A stretch of DNA of 49,031 nucleotides, from the NCBI GenBank assembly GCA_964398215.1, contig CAYNNP010000021.1, positions 1 through 49,031 on the forward strand, read 5' to 3'. A model generated the notes under the pieces. The model was not told where the DNA came from, did not search any database, and saw nothing but the letters and a program-made list of their open reading frames with translations. Shown here piece by piece: positions 1-8,725 of the stretch. Source of the stretch: CAYNNP01 sp964398215 (GTDB taxonomy: Bacteria; Planctomycetota; Planctomycetia; Pirellulales; Pirellulaceae). The first letter of the stretch is position 1, and each line of letters starts with the position of its first letter. The position numbers and the translations under genes are program-made.

Positions 1-8
1 CTGAGCCT

Positions 9-1790
9 TTACTTTCCAGCAAGGCCTGCAGAACTGATCAGGGCGTCGGTCAATGAGCTGACCGGTGCAGAGTTCGGCGTGTAAGTCCACATGTTGTGAA
101 CCAAGTCGGTCATCAGCATTCCACCCAGACTAAGCACGCTAATGATTGCCAGCAGCGCTAGGCATTGGAAGATTGAAAATGGTATTTCATATCCGCCAGC
201 TGCGGGGGCGATGCTTGGTGCGGGCACTGGTGCCGAGCGGTCAACTACTGGTGTTCCAACAGCCTCAGCGTCATCGGCCAAACCAACTGCTTCGGAAACT
301 GGTTCACCATTCGACAGATTGATTCCTGCACCTGGCTCAGCTTCGGCGAAAACTGGACCGGCAAGTGGATCGGCAGCGCCAAAATCTGCATCCTCAAATT
401 CAACGGCCTCACCAATCGCTTCTGAGTCTTCGACTTCAATGACCTGTGAACCGCTTTCTTCGGTGTCGATAGCGATGCCCGATGGCGAAAGCTGAAACTC
501 TTCATCTTGAGCAGCAAAGTCGACATCGCTGCCACCGCTATCGAGGTCCATCGCGAGAGCTGACCCGGAGCCTTCGCCGTCGATCAGTTCTGCACCCAAG
601 TCCAAAGCGGAGATGCTGCTGCCTGCCAAATCCAATGGCTCACTTTCTAATGAGAGTCCACTATCAGATGGGCTCATCAAGTTGATACCGCTGTCGCCAG
701 CAACCGAAATGTCGCTGCCAGCACTGTCGATCAACAAATCATCGTCATCATCAGCGATGACCAAATCGTTTCCGCTTTCGGATAACACGTCACCTAGCAT
801 GTCATCACCAAGACTGCTGCCCAGTCCTGACGAAATGTTCATATTGTCTGTTCCCGAAGATACCAAAAGGTCTTGGCTATCTCCCGTGATCAGGCCACTG
901 TCATTTTGTTCTGCATTCAATAGATCCAGCTCGCTTAGCACGTCTGCAGACGAACCTTTCATCACCAAACTTTCACCGGACTCATTCAAACCGTCCATCA
1001 ATTCCAGGCTACTTGCTGCGGACGATGGTTTTGGAAGAGCAATGTCGCTGCCCAAAACATCCATCGCACTGCTGTCTTCGCCAATGATTTCTTCGCCGCT
1101 GTCTTTGTCAGGAATTGTTCCCAGGAAACTCAAGTCACCATCAGATTCCGGTGCCAGAGCGAGTTCCGCATGGTCGCCAATGCCCACTGAGTCGTCTTCG
1201 GTTGAACCGACACCAGAGCCAGTCAAGCTTGGGTCTTTTCCAACGGGTCCTGTACTTCCTTTCTTTGGGTCGATTGCCAAATCAAGATGAGACGAATCAT
1301 GCGAAATTGCTGGATCGTCCAATTGCAGTTCGGCCGAATCGATTTCAACAAGCTCGTCGATACCCAGTTCGCTACCTTCTAGCAAATCGCCATCGATGCC
1401 ACTGAGTACGTCCCCGCTGTCACTTGGAACCAAAGCAACATCGCTGCCATTGCTGTCCGAAGCGATTAAGTTCACATCGCTGCCACCACCAAGTAGCTCG
1501 CTACCAATTTCTAGGTCGCTACCCGGTTTGCTAGCTTCGCCGTCACCGCCGATGACATTCGAGCCGCTGGCGTCAGAAATCCCCAAAGCGTCTTCGCTGA
1601 TCAAGGATCCGCTGCTGCCGCCAAGGTCGACTAATTCGTCTTTTAGTCGTTCGACTTCGTTTTCTGGAAACTTCCAGCTGGAGCCATCGCGAAAACCGCG
1701 GACTTCTCCTTGGCTACGTAGTTCAACCAAGCGTTCTGTGGAAACTCCAAGCGCAGCTGCCGCTTCTTCCAAAGATAGATAATTGGGCAT
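9..1790 (-). CDS. Membrane-anchored helix-turn-helix (excisionase/MerR-like) protein with long acidic Ser/Asp/Gly linker
   Basis: 593 aa. Residues 3-52 read as an excisionase-type HTH (HTH_17 family): a start of the type 'YLSLEEAAAALGVS', a wing-like 'GEVRGFRDGSSWKF' stretch, then 'ENEVERLKDEL'. Residues 53 to about 530 are low complexity, rich in Ser, Asp, Gly, Leu and Glu, with recurring GSD, SGSD and DSG units and no obvious fold. One hydrophobic helix lies at about 536-560, followed by a conserved-looking 'MLMTDLVHNMW' and a short tail. The likely topology is a cytoplasmic DNA-binding head tethered to the inner membrane (inference). The start ATG at 1790 has AGGA directly upstream. It lies divergently from the MotA-like operon, with the small secreted gene between. 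The function is unknown; it could regulate transcription or anchor DNA. Confidence 0.85.
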   Translation of the reverse strand: MPNYLSLEEAAAALGVSTERLVELRSQGEVRGFRDGSSWKFPENEVERLKDELVDLGGSSGSLISEDALGISDASGSNVIGGDGEASKPGSDLEIGSELLGGGSDVNLIASDSNGSDVALVPSDSGDVLSGIDGDLLEGSELGIDELVEIDSAELQLDDPAISHDSSHLDLAIDPKKGSTGPVGKDPSLTGSGVGSTEDDSVGIGDHAELALAPESDGDLSFLGTIPDKDSGEEIIGEDSSAMDVLGSDIALPKPSSAASSLELMDGLNESGESLVMKGSSADVLSELDLLNAEQNDSGLITGDSQDLLVSSGTDNMNISSGLGSSLGDDMLGDVLSESGNDLVIADDDDDLLIDSAGSDISVAGDSGINLMSPSDSGLSLESEPLDLAGSSISALDLGAELIDGEGSGSALAMDLDSGGSDVDFAAQDEEFQLSPSGIAIDTEESGSQVIEVEDSEAIGEAVEFEDADFGAADPLAGPVFAEAEPGAGINLSNGEPVSEAVGLADDAEAVGTPVVDRSAPVPAPSIAPAAGGYEIPFSIFQCLALLAIISVLSLGGMLMTDLVHNMWTYTPNSAPVSSLTDALISSAGLAGK

Positions 1791-1871
1791 TCCTGATTCC
1801 GGCTTTGATGGATCAAAAATTGATAGGGCGAAAAGTAAGTCGTCAGTTGGGTTACTGAACGAACAAGAACA

Positions 1872-2285
1872 CTAATTCGCCTTTCCCATTTTGCGTATTT
1901 CATCAGGAAGAGGCGATGTTGCATTCAAAAGGAGTGAAAAATCGGCATCGACAGCACGGCTGCTAACTAACCGAATCTTCCCAGTCCTATCAATATGATA
2001 CACGGCCATCCAGGATTTGCCGGTATGAACTAGCGTAATTGTCATAGTTCCCGAGCCGTCAATGTGGGAAAAACCGATCATTTCCCCCGCAGCACCCACA
2101 AGAGCTGCAGGACCCGCAGTCGGCAGCCCGTTGGCAGAAATCGCGGGCAAACCACCTTGGGCTGGGACATTTGGTAGCGATTGCGAGTCCACGGGTGTCT
2201 GGCTGGTCCCGATTGCGTTTGCGAACACCAAGATCAAAAGGCACAAAAACGCGTGTTTCACACCATCTTTTCCGATTCTTGACAT
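1872..2285 (-). CDS. Small secreted protein of unknown function
   Basis: 137 aa. The N-terminus carries a signal peptide (basic start, then the hydrophobic 'AFLCLLILVFANAIGTSQ' stretch), so the protein is probably exported. A Pro/Ala/Gly-rich segment at about 35-65 follows, then a compact beta-rich C-terminal half with 'MTITLVHTGKSWMAVYHID'. I do not recognise a family. The ATG at 2285 is supported by GGAG six bases upstream on the minus strand. It is co-oriented with the HTH gene and 81 bp upstream of it, so the two may be co-transcribed. It faces away from the channel operon that starts at 2493. Confidence 0.7.
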   Translation of the reverse strand: MSRIGKDGVKHAFLCLLILVFANAIGTSQTPVDSQSLPNVPAQGGLPAISANGLPTAGPAALVGAAGEMIGFSHIDGSGTMTITLVHTGKSWMAVYHIDRTGKIRLVSSRAVDADFSLLLNATSPLPDEIRKMGKAN

Positions 2286-2492
2286 TTCATTCTCCGCTGG
2301 GCTAGGTCGTTTGGCCGATGCTACGAAACGCCTTTCAACACCCGCAAGAGCAGCGATTCGGACACGTTATGCACTCAGGTCGAAAACCGGGAATGTGAAA
2401 AACGAACGATTGGGTAAAGTTGAGCGGTTGTGTCGGTCGATTCGGATGTAGTACGCCACCCCGCGGATTTACCTCTCCGAGATCTGTTGCTG

Positions 2493-3935
2493 ATGAGCAC
2501 CACAAAGAACCAACTTCCGAATTCGGTCACCGAAAATCAATCTGCTGCCAGCAGTTGGTTTGCGATTTTGGCCGGACTTGGCTTAGCCGCTGGATTTTAC
2601 ATCGCGGTGCATTTCATTCGCTGGGCGCCCCTGAACCGCTATTTCTTGGGCCACCCGGTCGCGATTGCCGCAACGATATTGTTTTGTGTCGCGGTGTCAG
2701 TTTTGGCATTCAAGTGGATTCGAGGTCATGATCAATGGTCGCGTCTGGATTCGCTGCGCAATGAAGACCTTGCTCCGGCTGAAGTCCCAGCCGAATCTCC
2801 GTCCGATGCCTGGCAGCTAAAGCACAATGCAGCTCTTGTAGCTGCCAACTGGCTCCAGCAGATCCGTAAGCTTCCCGAACACACTCGTGCTTCGGCGCTG
2901 GTTTCACGATTAGACGAATTGTTGGTGCGGCAGTCGCAGCGCGGAACATCCAAACACTTGGCAGACGATTTGCGCGAAGTGTCTGCTCGGGATGCTGACA
3001 ATGCCCATGACTCATACGGTTTGGTGCGCATTATCATCTGGGCGATCCCAATGTTGGGATTTTTGGGTACCGTGATCGGAATCACCCAAACGCTTGGCGG
3101 CTTGGACTTTACTGATGGTACTGCCGCTGTCGATCGACTAAAAAGCGGTCTGTACGTTGCATTTGATACGACGGCATTGGGATTAGTGCTATCGGTCGTT
3201 GCGATCTTTATCCAATTCCCAGTGGAGCGATCCGAGCAACAATTGCTTGGCGAGATTGACGCCAGAGTCGGCCACCTGCTTTCAACGAACATTCCCAGTG
3301 ATGATGCTGCGGACAATCAGACTACGCTTGTCACAGAATTGTGCGACGGCATCCGCGTTGCGGTGGCAGAGTCGCTAGCCCACCAGACAAAGTTGTGGCG
3401 GCAAACGATTGAATCGGCGCAAGGTGAATGGCAAGCCGTGCGCGAAGACAACGCAAATCGAATCTCGCTCGCTTTTAGTGAGTTGTTCATACCGGCTCTC
3501 ACGGAGCACGCTCGTGATATGAGCGACTATGGTGCGAAAGTTTCCAGGGTCAGCCTGGAACTGCGTGAAAAGATGGAGCAAGATCATGCTGCATGGCTAC
3601 AAAAAGTGGAAGAGAACAGCGTTCTGCTGGAGTCTCAGCAAGAAGCGATGCAGCATCAACTGAAACTCTTTGTTGCGACTCAGACGCAGACTGAATCAAT
3701 GCAAGGCCAACGTGCAGAGATCACTGAGCAAACTGAAGCCATCACGACAATGCAAGGCACTCTGGATGCGAACCTAGAACGGCTTGCTATCGCAAACGAA
3801 CAAGCCAAGAACGCGCTGGAAGATGCTGGCACGAGCCATCTACCTCAAGCGATGATCGTTTTGGCGCAAGCCGTTGAAGCTTTGTCAGAGCGGCTTCCAA
3901 AATCCACAGGATCCAGGGTAGGACGTGCGGCATGA
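2493..3935 (+). CDS. MotA/TolQ/ExbB-family proton channel with long helical C-terminal tail
   Basis: 480 aa from ATG 2493; an in-frame GTG at 2430 would add 21 unconvincing residues. Predicted TMs are at 21-43, 54-76, 178-200 and 218-242. TM3 carries 'GFLGTVIGITQTLGG' and TM4 'GLYVAFDTTALGLVLSV', the signatures of the MotA/TolQ/ExbB family, whose pentamers conduct ions around a dimer of MotB/TolR/ExbD-type helices. Residues 245-480 form a long, mostly helical cytoplasmic tail rich in Gln, Glu and Ala. This is unlike the short ExbB tail and recalls ZorA of the Zorya system in architecture only. The stop overlaps the next start by four bases (ATGA), implying translational coupling with two membrane partners. 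The driven process is unknown. Confidence 0.85.
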   Translation: MSTTKNQLPNSVTENQSAASSWFAILAGLGLAAGFYIAVHFIRWAPLNRYFLGHPVAIAATILFCVAVSVLAFKWIRGHDQWSRLDSLRNEDLAPAEVPAESPSDAWQLKHNAALVAANWLQQIRKLPEHTRASALVSRLDELLVRQSQRGTSKHLADDLREVSARDADNAHDSYGLVRIIIWAIPMLGFLGTVIGITQTLGGLDFTDGTAAVDRLKSGLYVAFDTTALGLVLSVVAIFIQFPVERSEQQLLGEIDARVGHLLSTNIPSDDAADNQTTLVTELCDGIRVAVAESLAHQTKLWRQTIESAQGEWQAVREDNANRISLAFSELFIPALTEHARDMSDYGAKVSRVSLELREKMEQDHAAWLQKVEENSVLLESQQEAMQHQLKLFVATQTQTESMQGQRAEITEQTEAITTMQGTLDANLERLAIANEQAKNALEDAGTSHLPQAMIVLAQAVEALSERLPKSTGSRVGRAA

Positions 3936-5902
3936 GCGGTCGAAAACGAACGCAACTATCGCCGTCGCTTTTCCCGTTCTTAGCCGTATTGGTCTGTACG
4001 CTCGGTACGCTGATCCTGCTGTTGGCGTTGGTTTCGCAAAACGCGGCCACTGCGGCAGAAGTCGAAGCACAGAAACAACTGGAAGAGCAGCGCGATACAA
4101 AGCCGCGGCTTTCAGCAAAGGCCGCCAATGAACTGATCGACGAAGCACAGTTTCGTGTCGATGCGCTGGTTTCAGTGCGCGATCAACAGGTCGCAGACAT
4201 CGAAGAACGTCGCGATCAGCTTGGTCACTTAGATGATCACATGGAGCGTTTGAAAAGTGAGCTCAAGAAGCTGAATGAACAGATGAAGATCGCGGTTGGT
4301 CGGATTGAGTCCAGCGAAATTGATCCACAACAGATCGTTTTTCTTGAGCAACAGATCGACGCGGAAAACAAAAAGCTTGGCGAGCTGCGAACAGAACTGC
4401 GCGAGGGCAATAGTCGTGTGGTGATTGTTCCTTACACAGGTGTGAATGGGACCGACCGCAGACCTGTCTATTTGGAATGCACGGAAAAAGGTCTGACGAT
4501 TTGGCCTGAAGGCATCTTGATACCAGAATCTGCGCTTGAAAATTCCGTCAAAGGCGCGAATCCACTGGACGCGGCTTTGCGAGTCGTACGTCATCACGCT
4601 TTGCAAAACTATGGCGACAAAGTTTCTCCCTATCCGTTGTTGGTTGTACGGCCGAACGGAATCAAGGCATACGCCGTGGCGCGGCACGCAATGCGAGACT
4701 GGGACGATCAGTTTGGTTATGAATTGGTTTCGGGTGAAAAAGAATTGGCGTTTCCCAAAGCTGATCCACTGTTGAAGCCACGGATCGAACAGGAAGTCAG
4801 AGAGGCAATGCGCCAGCAATCGATGCTGCGATCTTTGCATTCGGATCTTGCTCGACTGGGTTCAGCTGGCAATTCAATCGGAGGTGAACCCCGTCGAATG
4901 CCGACCTTGTCTGCTGCGGAAATGGATCGCAAGGGACGAGCAAGCGGATTCAGGCAACATCGTGATCCCTACGGTCGACGATTTCCACACGAAGCAGCGG
5001 CGGCCGCAGCCGCAGGTGCAGCTGGCGGCAATCAGTACAATACCGGAGCCGATGCAATTCGGCAGCTGGACAGCACTTTGCGAAACGCTGCTGGCGGATT
5101 CAGTTCGGCGGACGCCGAAGCAGCGACAGCAAATTCAACCAGCCAACAATATACGCAGAGCGCGATGGATGCGATTCGTGGAATCCAAGGCACTGGTGGA
5201 GCCGGCGGATTCGGCGATCAAGCTGGCAATCCAGACAAGCGGTCTCGCGAAGATCAGTTTGGTGATTTTGATCCTACCAATGACACGATGCGAACCAATC
5301 CGTTTTCAAATACCGAACAACCGATTGGGCCGTCGACTACGAATCAATACGTCGCATCACAGGCCGGTGCCAACCAAGGAAGCATTTCACAGCAGATTCC
5401 TAACCAAAATCAGGCAGCAACAGGCAGCGGCGCGACTCCGACTCGCGCGGGGCAAGCCCCAGCGGGCCAGCAAGCACAGGCACAGCAACCGCCAAACGGC
5501 GCTTCCAGTTCGCCTGCGAATGGTCCTCCGCCTGAAAACCTAGTTCAGCGTGGCGGAGAAGATTGGGCGCTGCCACAAAATCTGGTGGGTGCACGCGGAA
5601 CCGAGTTGGTACGGACGGTTCGAGTCCAATGTTTCGGTGACCGATTCGTATTATTGCCATCGCGTGGAAGCCCAGCTACCGAAATGTTTGGCTTGATGAA
5701 TGGCAACGTCGAACGCGCGACTTTGGAATTGGCGACAGCCGTACGAGATCGGATATCGCGTTGGGGCGCTGCCCTGCCGGGCGGACGTTGGCAGCCACGA
5801 TTGGATGTCGAAGTCATGCCAGGTGGACAACAAAGATTCAATCAGCTGCAAGCCTTGATGAATGGCAGTGGCGTCGAGGTCGTGGGAAGGAATCTGAAAT
5901 GA
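3932..5902 (+). CDS. Single-TM coiled-coil protein, MotB/ExbD-like position but lacking the membrane Asp
   Basis: 656 aa. A short cytoplasmic N-terminus precedes one TM (about 13-34, 'SLFPFLAVLVCTLGTLILLL'). A coiled coil follows at about 45-160, then a globular region at 165-320 with 'VYLECTEKGLTIWPEGILI'. A Gln/Ala/Gly/Asn-rich disordered stretch (about 340-535) leads to a second small C-terminal domain (about 545-656). Its operon position and topology match MotB/ExbD/TolR partners of the upstream channel, but where those proteins have an Asp at the start of the TM this protein has Phe/Pro, so it probably cannot carry the proton itself. It overlaps both neighbours by four bases. A planctomycete-type family of unknown function. 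Confidence 0.82.
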   Translation: MSGRKRTQLSPSLFPFLAVLVCTLGTLILLLALVSQNAATAAEVEAQKQLEEQRDTKPRLSAKAANELIDEAQFRVDALVSVRDQQVADIEERRDQLGHLDDHMERLKSELKKLNEQMKIAVGRIESSEIDPQQIVFLEQQIDAENKKLGELRTELREGNSRVVIVPYTGVNGTDRRPVYLECTEKGLTIWPEGILIPESALENSVKGANPLDAALRVVRHHALQNYGDKVSPYPLLVVRPNGIKAYAVARHAMRDWDDQFGYELVSGEKELAFPKADPLLKPRIEQEVREAMRQQSMLRSLHSDLARLGSAGNSIGGEPRRMPTLSAAEMDRKGRASGFRQHRDPYGRRFPHEAAAAAAAGAAGGNQYNTGADAIRQLDSTLRNAAGGFSSADAEAATANSTSQQYTQSAMDAIRGIQGTGGAGGFGDQAGNPDKRSREDQFGDFDPTNDTMRTNPFSNTEQPIGPSTTNQYVASQAGANQGSISQQIPNQNQAATGSGATPTRAGQAPAGQQAQAQQPPNGASSSPANGPPPENLVQRGGEDWALPQNLVGARGTELVRTVRVQCFGDRFVLLPSRGSPATEMFGLMNGNVERATLELATAVRDRISRWGAALPGGRWQPRLDVEVMPGGQQRFNQLQALMNGSGVEVVGRNLK

Positions 5903-6912
5903 GCCGACGGCGTACAACATTGGAAATGGGACACGATGCCTTTCTGGATATCGTGGCAAACTTGGTTGGGATTTTGATCATCCTGGTCGTGGTACTGGGC
6001 AGCCAGTCTCATTCCACGATGGAAGAAACGGTCGATGCAGCAAAGGTCGAGCTTTCGACCGATCAGCAAATGTCAACGCTTGCCCAGTACGCATCCCAAG
6101 CAGCATCGGCTCAGTCGGACTCCAATCGATTCGAGGCCCGAATCAAACAAATGGATGCCGAGATTGAGCACCGCAAACGCCAACGCGGCGCTATGATGGA
6201 TTTGGTTGCCAAAGCGCAGGAAGCCTGGAATCAGACGAAAGCAGAAACCGACAATAACACGGTCTTGCTGGCTGAGCAAAACCGCAAGTTAAAAGAGGCA
6301 ACAGAAGAACTTGCGAAACTACGTGGCCAGTCGCAGAATTTGGAGAATCAAAAAGAGCCCATTGCCACCCTCACCCACTTGCCAACGCCCATGGCGAAAA
6401 CCGTGTTCGGCGAAGAGGTCCATTTTCGTTTGAAAGACAACCGACTCTCCGTCGTACCGATCAAGCAATTGCTCAATGAGATTCGCAGGGACTTTTCGCG
6501 AATGGCATCCAGTCGTCGAAATGGAAGCATGGACGCGGTCGTCGGACCGATGCGTGGGTACATCGCAAACTACCAAGCCCGAAAATCTCGCGAGGTGGTT
6601 TCCAGCGGTTCGAGCGTCGGAACTGGCGTGCGATTGGAGTTGGTCAGAATGAGTGTGCAGCCAATGTCTGAGCCCCACGGTCAACCAGTTGGCGATGTGA
6701 TTCGCAATCCGCAGATCTTGGACGTTGAACTGGCCGGTCGCGACAAAGGAACGACAACAGTGACCGTCTGGGTCTATCCCAAGAGCTTCGCCGCATTCCG
6801 GCAGTTAAAAGAACTGCTATACAAAAAAGGCTATTCAACGGCCGCACGACCATTGCCCGAAGGCCGCAAAATCACCGGCGGACCCGGCGGATCAAGATCA
6901 CGAGCCCAGTGA
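5899..6912 (+). CDS. Single-TM coiled-coil protein with ExbD/MotB-like membrane aspartate
   Basis: 337 aa from ATG 5899, which overlaps the previous stop (ATGA); the longer frame from 5761 lies wholly inside the upstream gene and is rejected. The N-terminus 'GHDAFLDIVANLVGILIIL' places Asp17 at the cytoplasmic edge of a single TM (18-35), comparable with the essential Asp of ExbD ('LIDVVFLLL') and MotB. A periplasmic coiled coil at about 40-150 is followed by a globular domain (about 165-320) whose start, 'VHFRLKDNRLSVVPI', resembles the equivalent region of the 656-aa partner. The last 15 residues are Gly/Arg/Ser rich. Most likely the proton-binding partner of the MotA-like channel (inference). 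Confidence 0.83.
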   Translation: MSRRRTTLEMGHDAFLDIVANLVGILIILVVVLGSQSHSTMEETVDAAKVELSTDQQMSTLAQYASQAASAQSDSNRFEARIKQMDAEIEHRKRQRGAMMDLVAKAQEAWNQTKAETDNNTVLLAEQNRKLKEATEELAKLRGQSQNLENQKEPIATLTHLPTPMAKTVFGEEVHFRLKDNRLSVVPIKQLLNEIRRDFSRMASSRRNGSMDAVVGPMRGYIANYQARKSREVVSSGSSVGTGVRLELVRMSVQPMSEPHGQPVGDVIRNPQILDVELAGRDKGTTTVTVWVYPKSFAAFRQLKELLYKKGYSTAARPLPEGRKITGGPGGSRSRAQ

Positions 6913-6918
6913 ACGGTC

Positions 6919-6940
6919 GCTCTGAAAAAACACTCAGGGC
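6919..6940. terminator. Hairpin between convergent genes
   Basis: GCTCTGA (6919-6925) pairs with TCAGGGC (6934-6940), a 7-bp stem with one G-T wobble and an A-rich 9-nt loop. It lies in the 35-bp gap between the convergent channel operon and the antiporter gene. It may serve as a weak bidirectional terminator. Confidence 0.35.
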
Positions 6941-6947
6941 AAATCAA

Positions 6948-8234
6948 CTACTCAAATTTCACGAGTTGTTGTAGAACGGTTTGGATCGCGTCGGATATTT
7001 GCTGAGCCCAACTTGCGTCCCAGCTCAATCCAAAGATGTAGATCACGAAAACCAAATACAAAATGATTAACAGCAACGCTTTTCCTCGTTTCATTTCGAT
7101 GTAGGTTGTTCCATCGCTGGCTGTTCCGCGCCTGCCCACAAAGTAGATTACGAATCCGATGATTGTTAGGCAGAACAACAGAACGCGTAGCTCTGCGCTC
7201 TCTGCGGCAATGGTTGGGCTGAGCTCGATTGGTCCGTAGATCAACGTATAGACGAGTAGCGGAAATCCAAGAGCAAAGCAAATATCAAAGATGTTGCTGC
7301 CCAGTGCATTGGCAACGGCATCATCGTAATCACCATCTTTGGCATCACGAATTGACATTACGGTATCAGGCACACTCGTCGCCATCGATGCAAAAATAAC
7401 GGCGACAAACATCGTTGGCATTCCAATCCCAGCGAACTCCTTTCCAAACAGTGTGTATGACGAATGCAGTTCGTTTCCAGGGCCAGTACCCAGCCATTCA
7501 CATGCCTTTACCAAGACGAAGCACGCGATTCCAATCACGACAGTGCTTGCGAGTAACAGTGGCCAGCCATTCCACGTCTTGTCCTTTATTTTTTGCTCTT
7601 GTTCTTTGCCAATGAAGTGGCTTTCTAGGTCCAGCAGTGGGCCACCGGAGAGCCAGTAGAAGAAACTACCGATTGCGCTGCGCGTTTCATAAGTATCGTT
7701 TTCTTGTTCGACCTGTTCCTGCTCCTCCTCATTTTGGGCAGGCGATTTCATCGAAAGGATCATGTAAAGCAAATAGGCGATGTATAGCACGACTAGAACA
7801 AGGCCTTGCCACCAGTAAAGAGCGTTGCCATTGATCAAAAGAATCAATACGGCTTCGCAAAACAAGAGTGATAAACCGTCACGAAGAATCACTTTGGAAG
7901 AAACGTTGATTGAGGTCACTTTCACGCCATGCACAACGGTTCCAATCACTGCAAAAATGCAGGCAGCAGGGATAATCATTCCATTGAACAGCGCGCTTCC
8001 TGCAGTTGTGCCGATGCCTACCGAAAATCCGTCTTTGTCAGCGAGTATGAACAGTGCGATCAGTGTCGTGAACAATTCTGGCAGCGAACTGCTAATAGCA
8101 TTGATCGTTCCTCCGCGGACACCTTCAGAAAGATCGCGGCCAATGTATTCAGATGCTCTCTCGAATCCATCACAGGCCCGCCATACCCATAGACAGGTGA
8201 AGAAGATTAAGACGGACGGTATGACGATTCCCAT
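6948..8234 (-). CDS. Sodium/calcium exchanger family (CaCA) membrane antiporter
   Basis: 428 aa, about ten hydrophobic helices in two halves, as expected for CaCA cation/Ca2+ antiporters in the inner membrane. The first alpha repeat shows 'NAISSSLPELFTTLIA' followed by 'GSALFNGMIIP'. The second shows 'ATSVPDTVMSIRDAKDGDYD' and 'NALGSNIFDI'. In the second repeat the usual acidic ion ligand of the S-x-PE motif is Asp rather than Glu, which may alter selectivity. A Glu/Gln-rich cytoplasmic loop at about 165-185 separates the halves. It probably exports Ca2+ against Na+ or H+; the substrate is not provable here. Monocistronic, convergent with the channel operon. Confidence 0.88.
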   Translation of the reverse strand: MGIVIPSVLIFFTCLWVWRACDGFERASEYIGRDLSEGVRGGTINAISSSLPELFTTLIALFILADKDGFSVGIGTTAGSALFNGMIIPAACIFAVIGTVVHGVKVTSINVSSKVILRDGLSLLFCEAVLILLINGNALYWWQGLVLVVLYIAYLLYMILSMKSPAQNEEEQEQVEQENDTYETRSAIGSFFYWLSGGPLLDLESHFIGKEQEQKIKDKTWNGWPLLLASTVVIGIACFVLVKACEWLGTGPGNELHSSYTLFGKEFAGIGMPTMFVAVIFASMATSVPDTVMSIRDAKDGDYDDAVANALGSNIFDICFALGFPLLVYTLIYGPIELSPTIAAESAELRVLLFCLTIIGFVIYFVGRRGTASDGTTYIEMKRGKALLLIILYLVFVIYIFGLSWDASWAQQISDAIQTVLQQLVKFE

Positions 8235-8725
8235 TTTACACCACTAACAAAACAATCGATGTGGAAGCCCACGATTCGCAGTAGAATCTATTCGCTGTGC
8301 TTTCATGTCAATGCCTCGCTCAAAGTGTGATGCTGACACGATCTTGAATCTGTGAATCCTTGAAGGCATTGGTGGTCGGAGCCTTGAGTAGCCATTGCGG
8401 CGGTCAGCGCGGACTCGGATGGCTTGGTGGGCTCGCCAGCGCGATTCACATTTCGGGGCTGACTTTTTTCGCCTGCGTCGTTTGTCTAGCGATTGGAAAG
8501 CTCTAACGTCAATGATTTGCCGCTGTGGGTGGGAAATTTGTCCTGCGATTTGTTGGGGCGATCTGCGAGGTTTGCTTCTCTGTTTGCCTTTGTTAGCCAA
8601 AAAACTGAATCATTGTTGGCAAAGCGTCGTGGCGGTGGCTTTGGAAACCTGCAGAATGTTCCGTGTCGCTAGAATTTGTTTTTGGCGATAACCCCACGAT
8701 CCATAAAACTGCTGGAGCACGAAAC
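8235..8725. other. Divergent intergenic region, no gene recognised
   Basis: 491 bp between the antiporter start (minus) and the oxidoreductase start (plus). Short frames on both strands (for example 8395-8691) have Arg/Trp-rich compositions unlike a real protein. No RNA family or strong promoter was recognised, although promoters for both flanking genes should lie here. Confidence 0.5.

Noticed and set aside
613..1290. 225-codon plus-strand frame opposite the HTH gene
   Set aside because: It is the antisense shadow of the Ser/Asp-rich linker; its Ser/Pro-rich composition follows from that and no start signal is present.
2493..6912. A Zorya anti-phage system
   Set aside because: The channel has a ZorA-like tail, but there is no ZorB OmpA-type peptidoglycan-binding domain recognised, no ZorC/ZorD helicase or ZorE nuclease in the window, and the neighbours are housekeeping-type genes.
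8395..8691. 98-codon plus-strand frame in the intergenic region
   Set aside because: Arg/Trp/Cys-rich translation without motif, no Shine-Dalgarno, and it runs out before the real oxidoreductase start.
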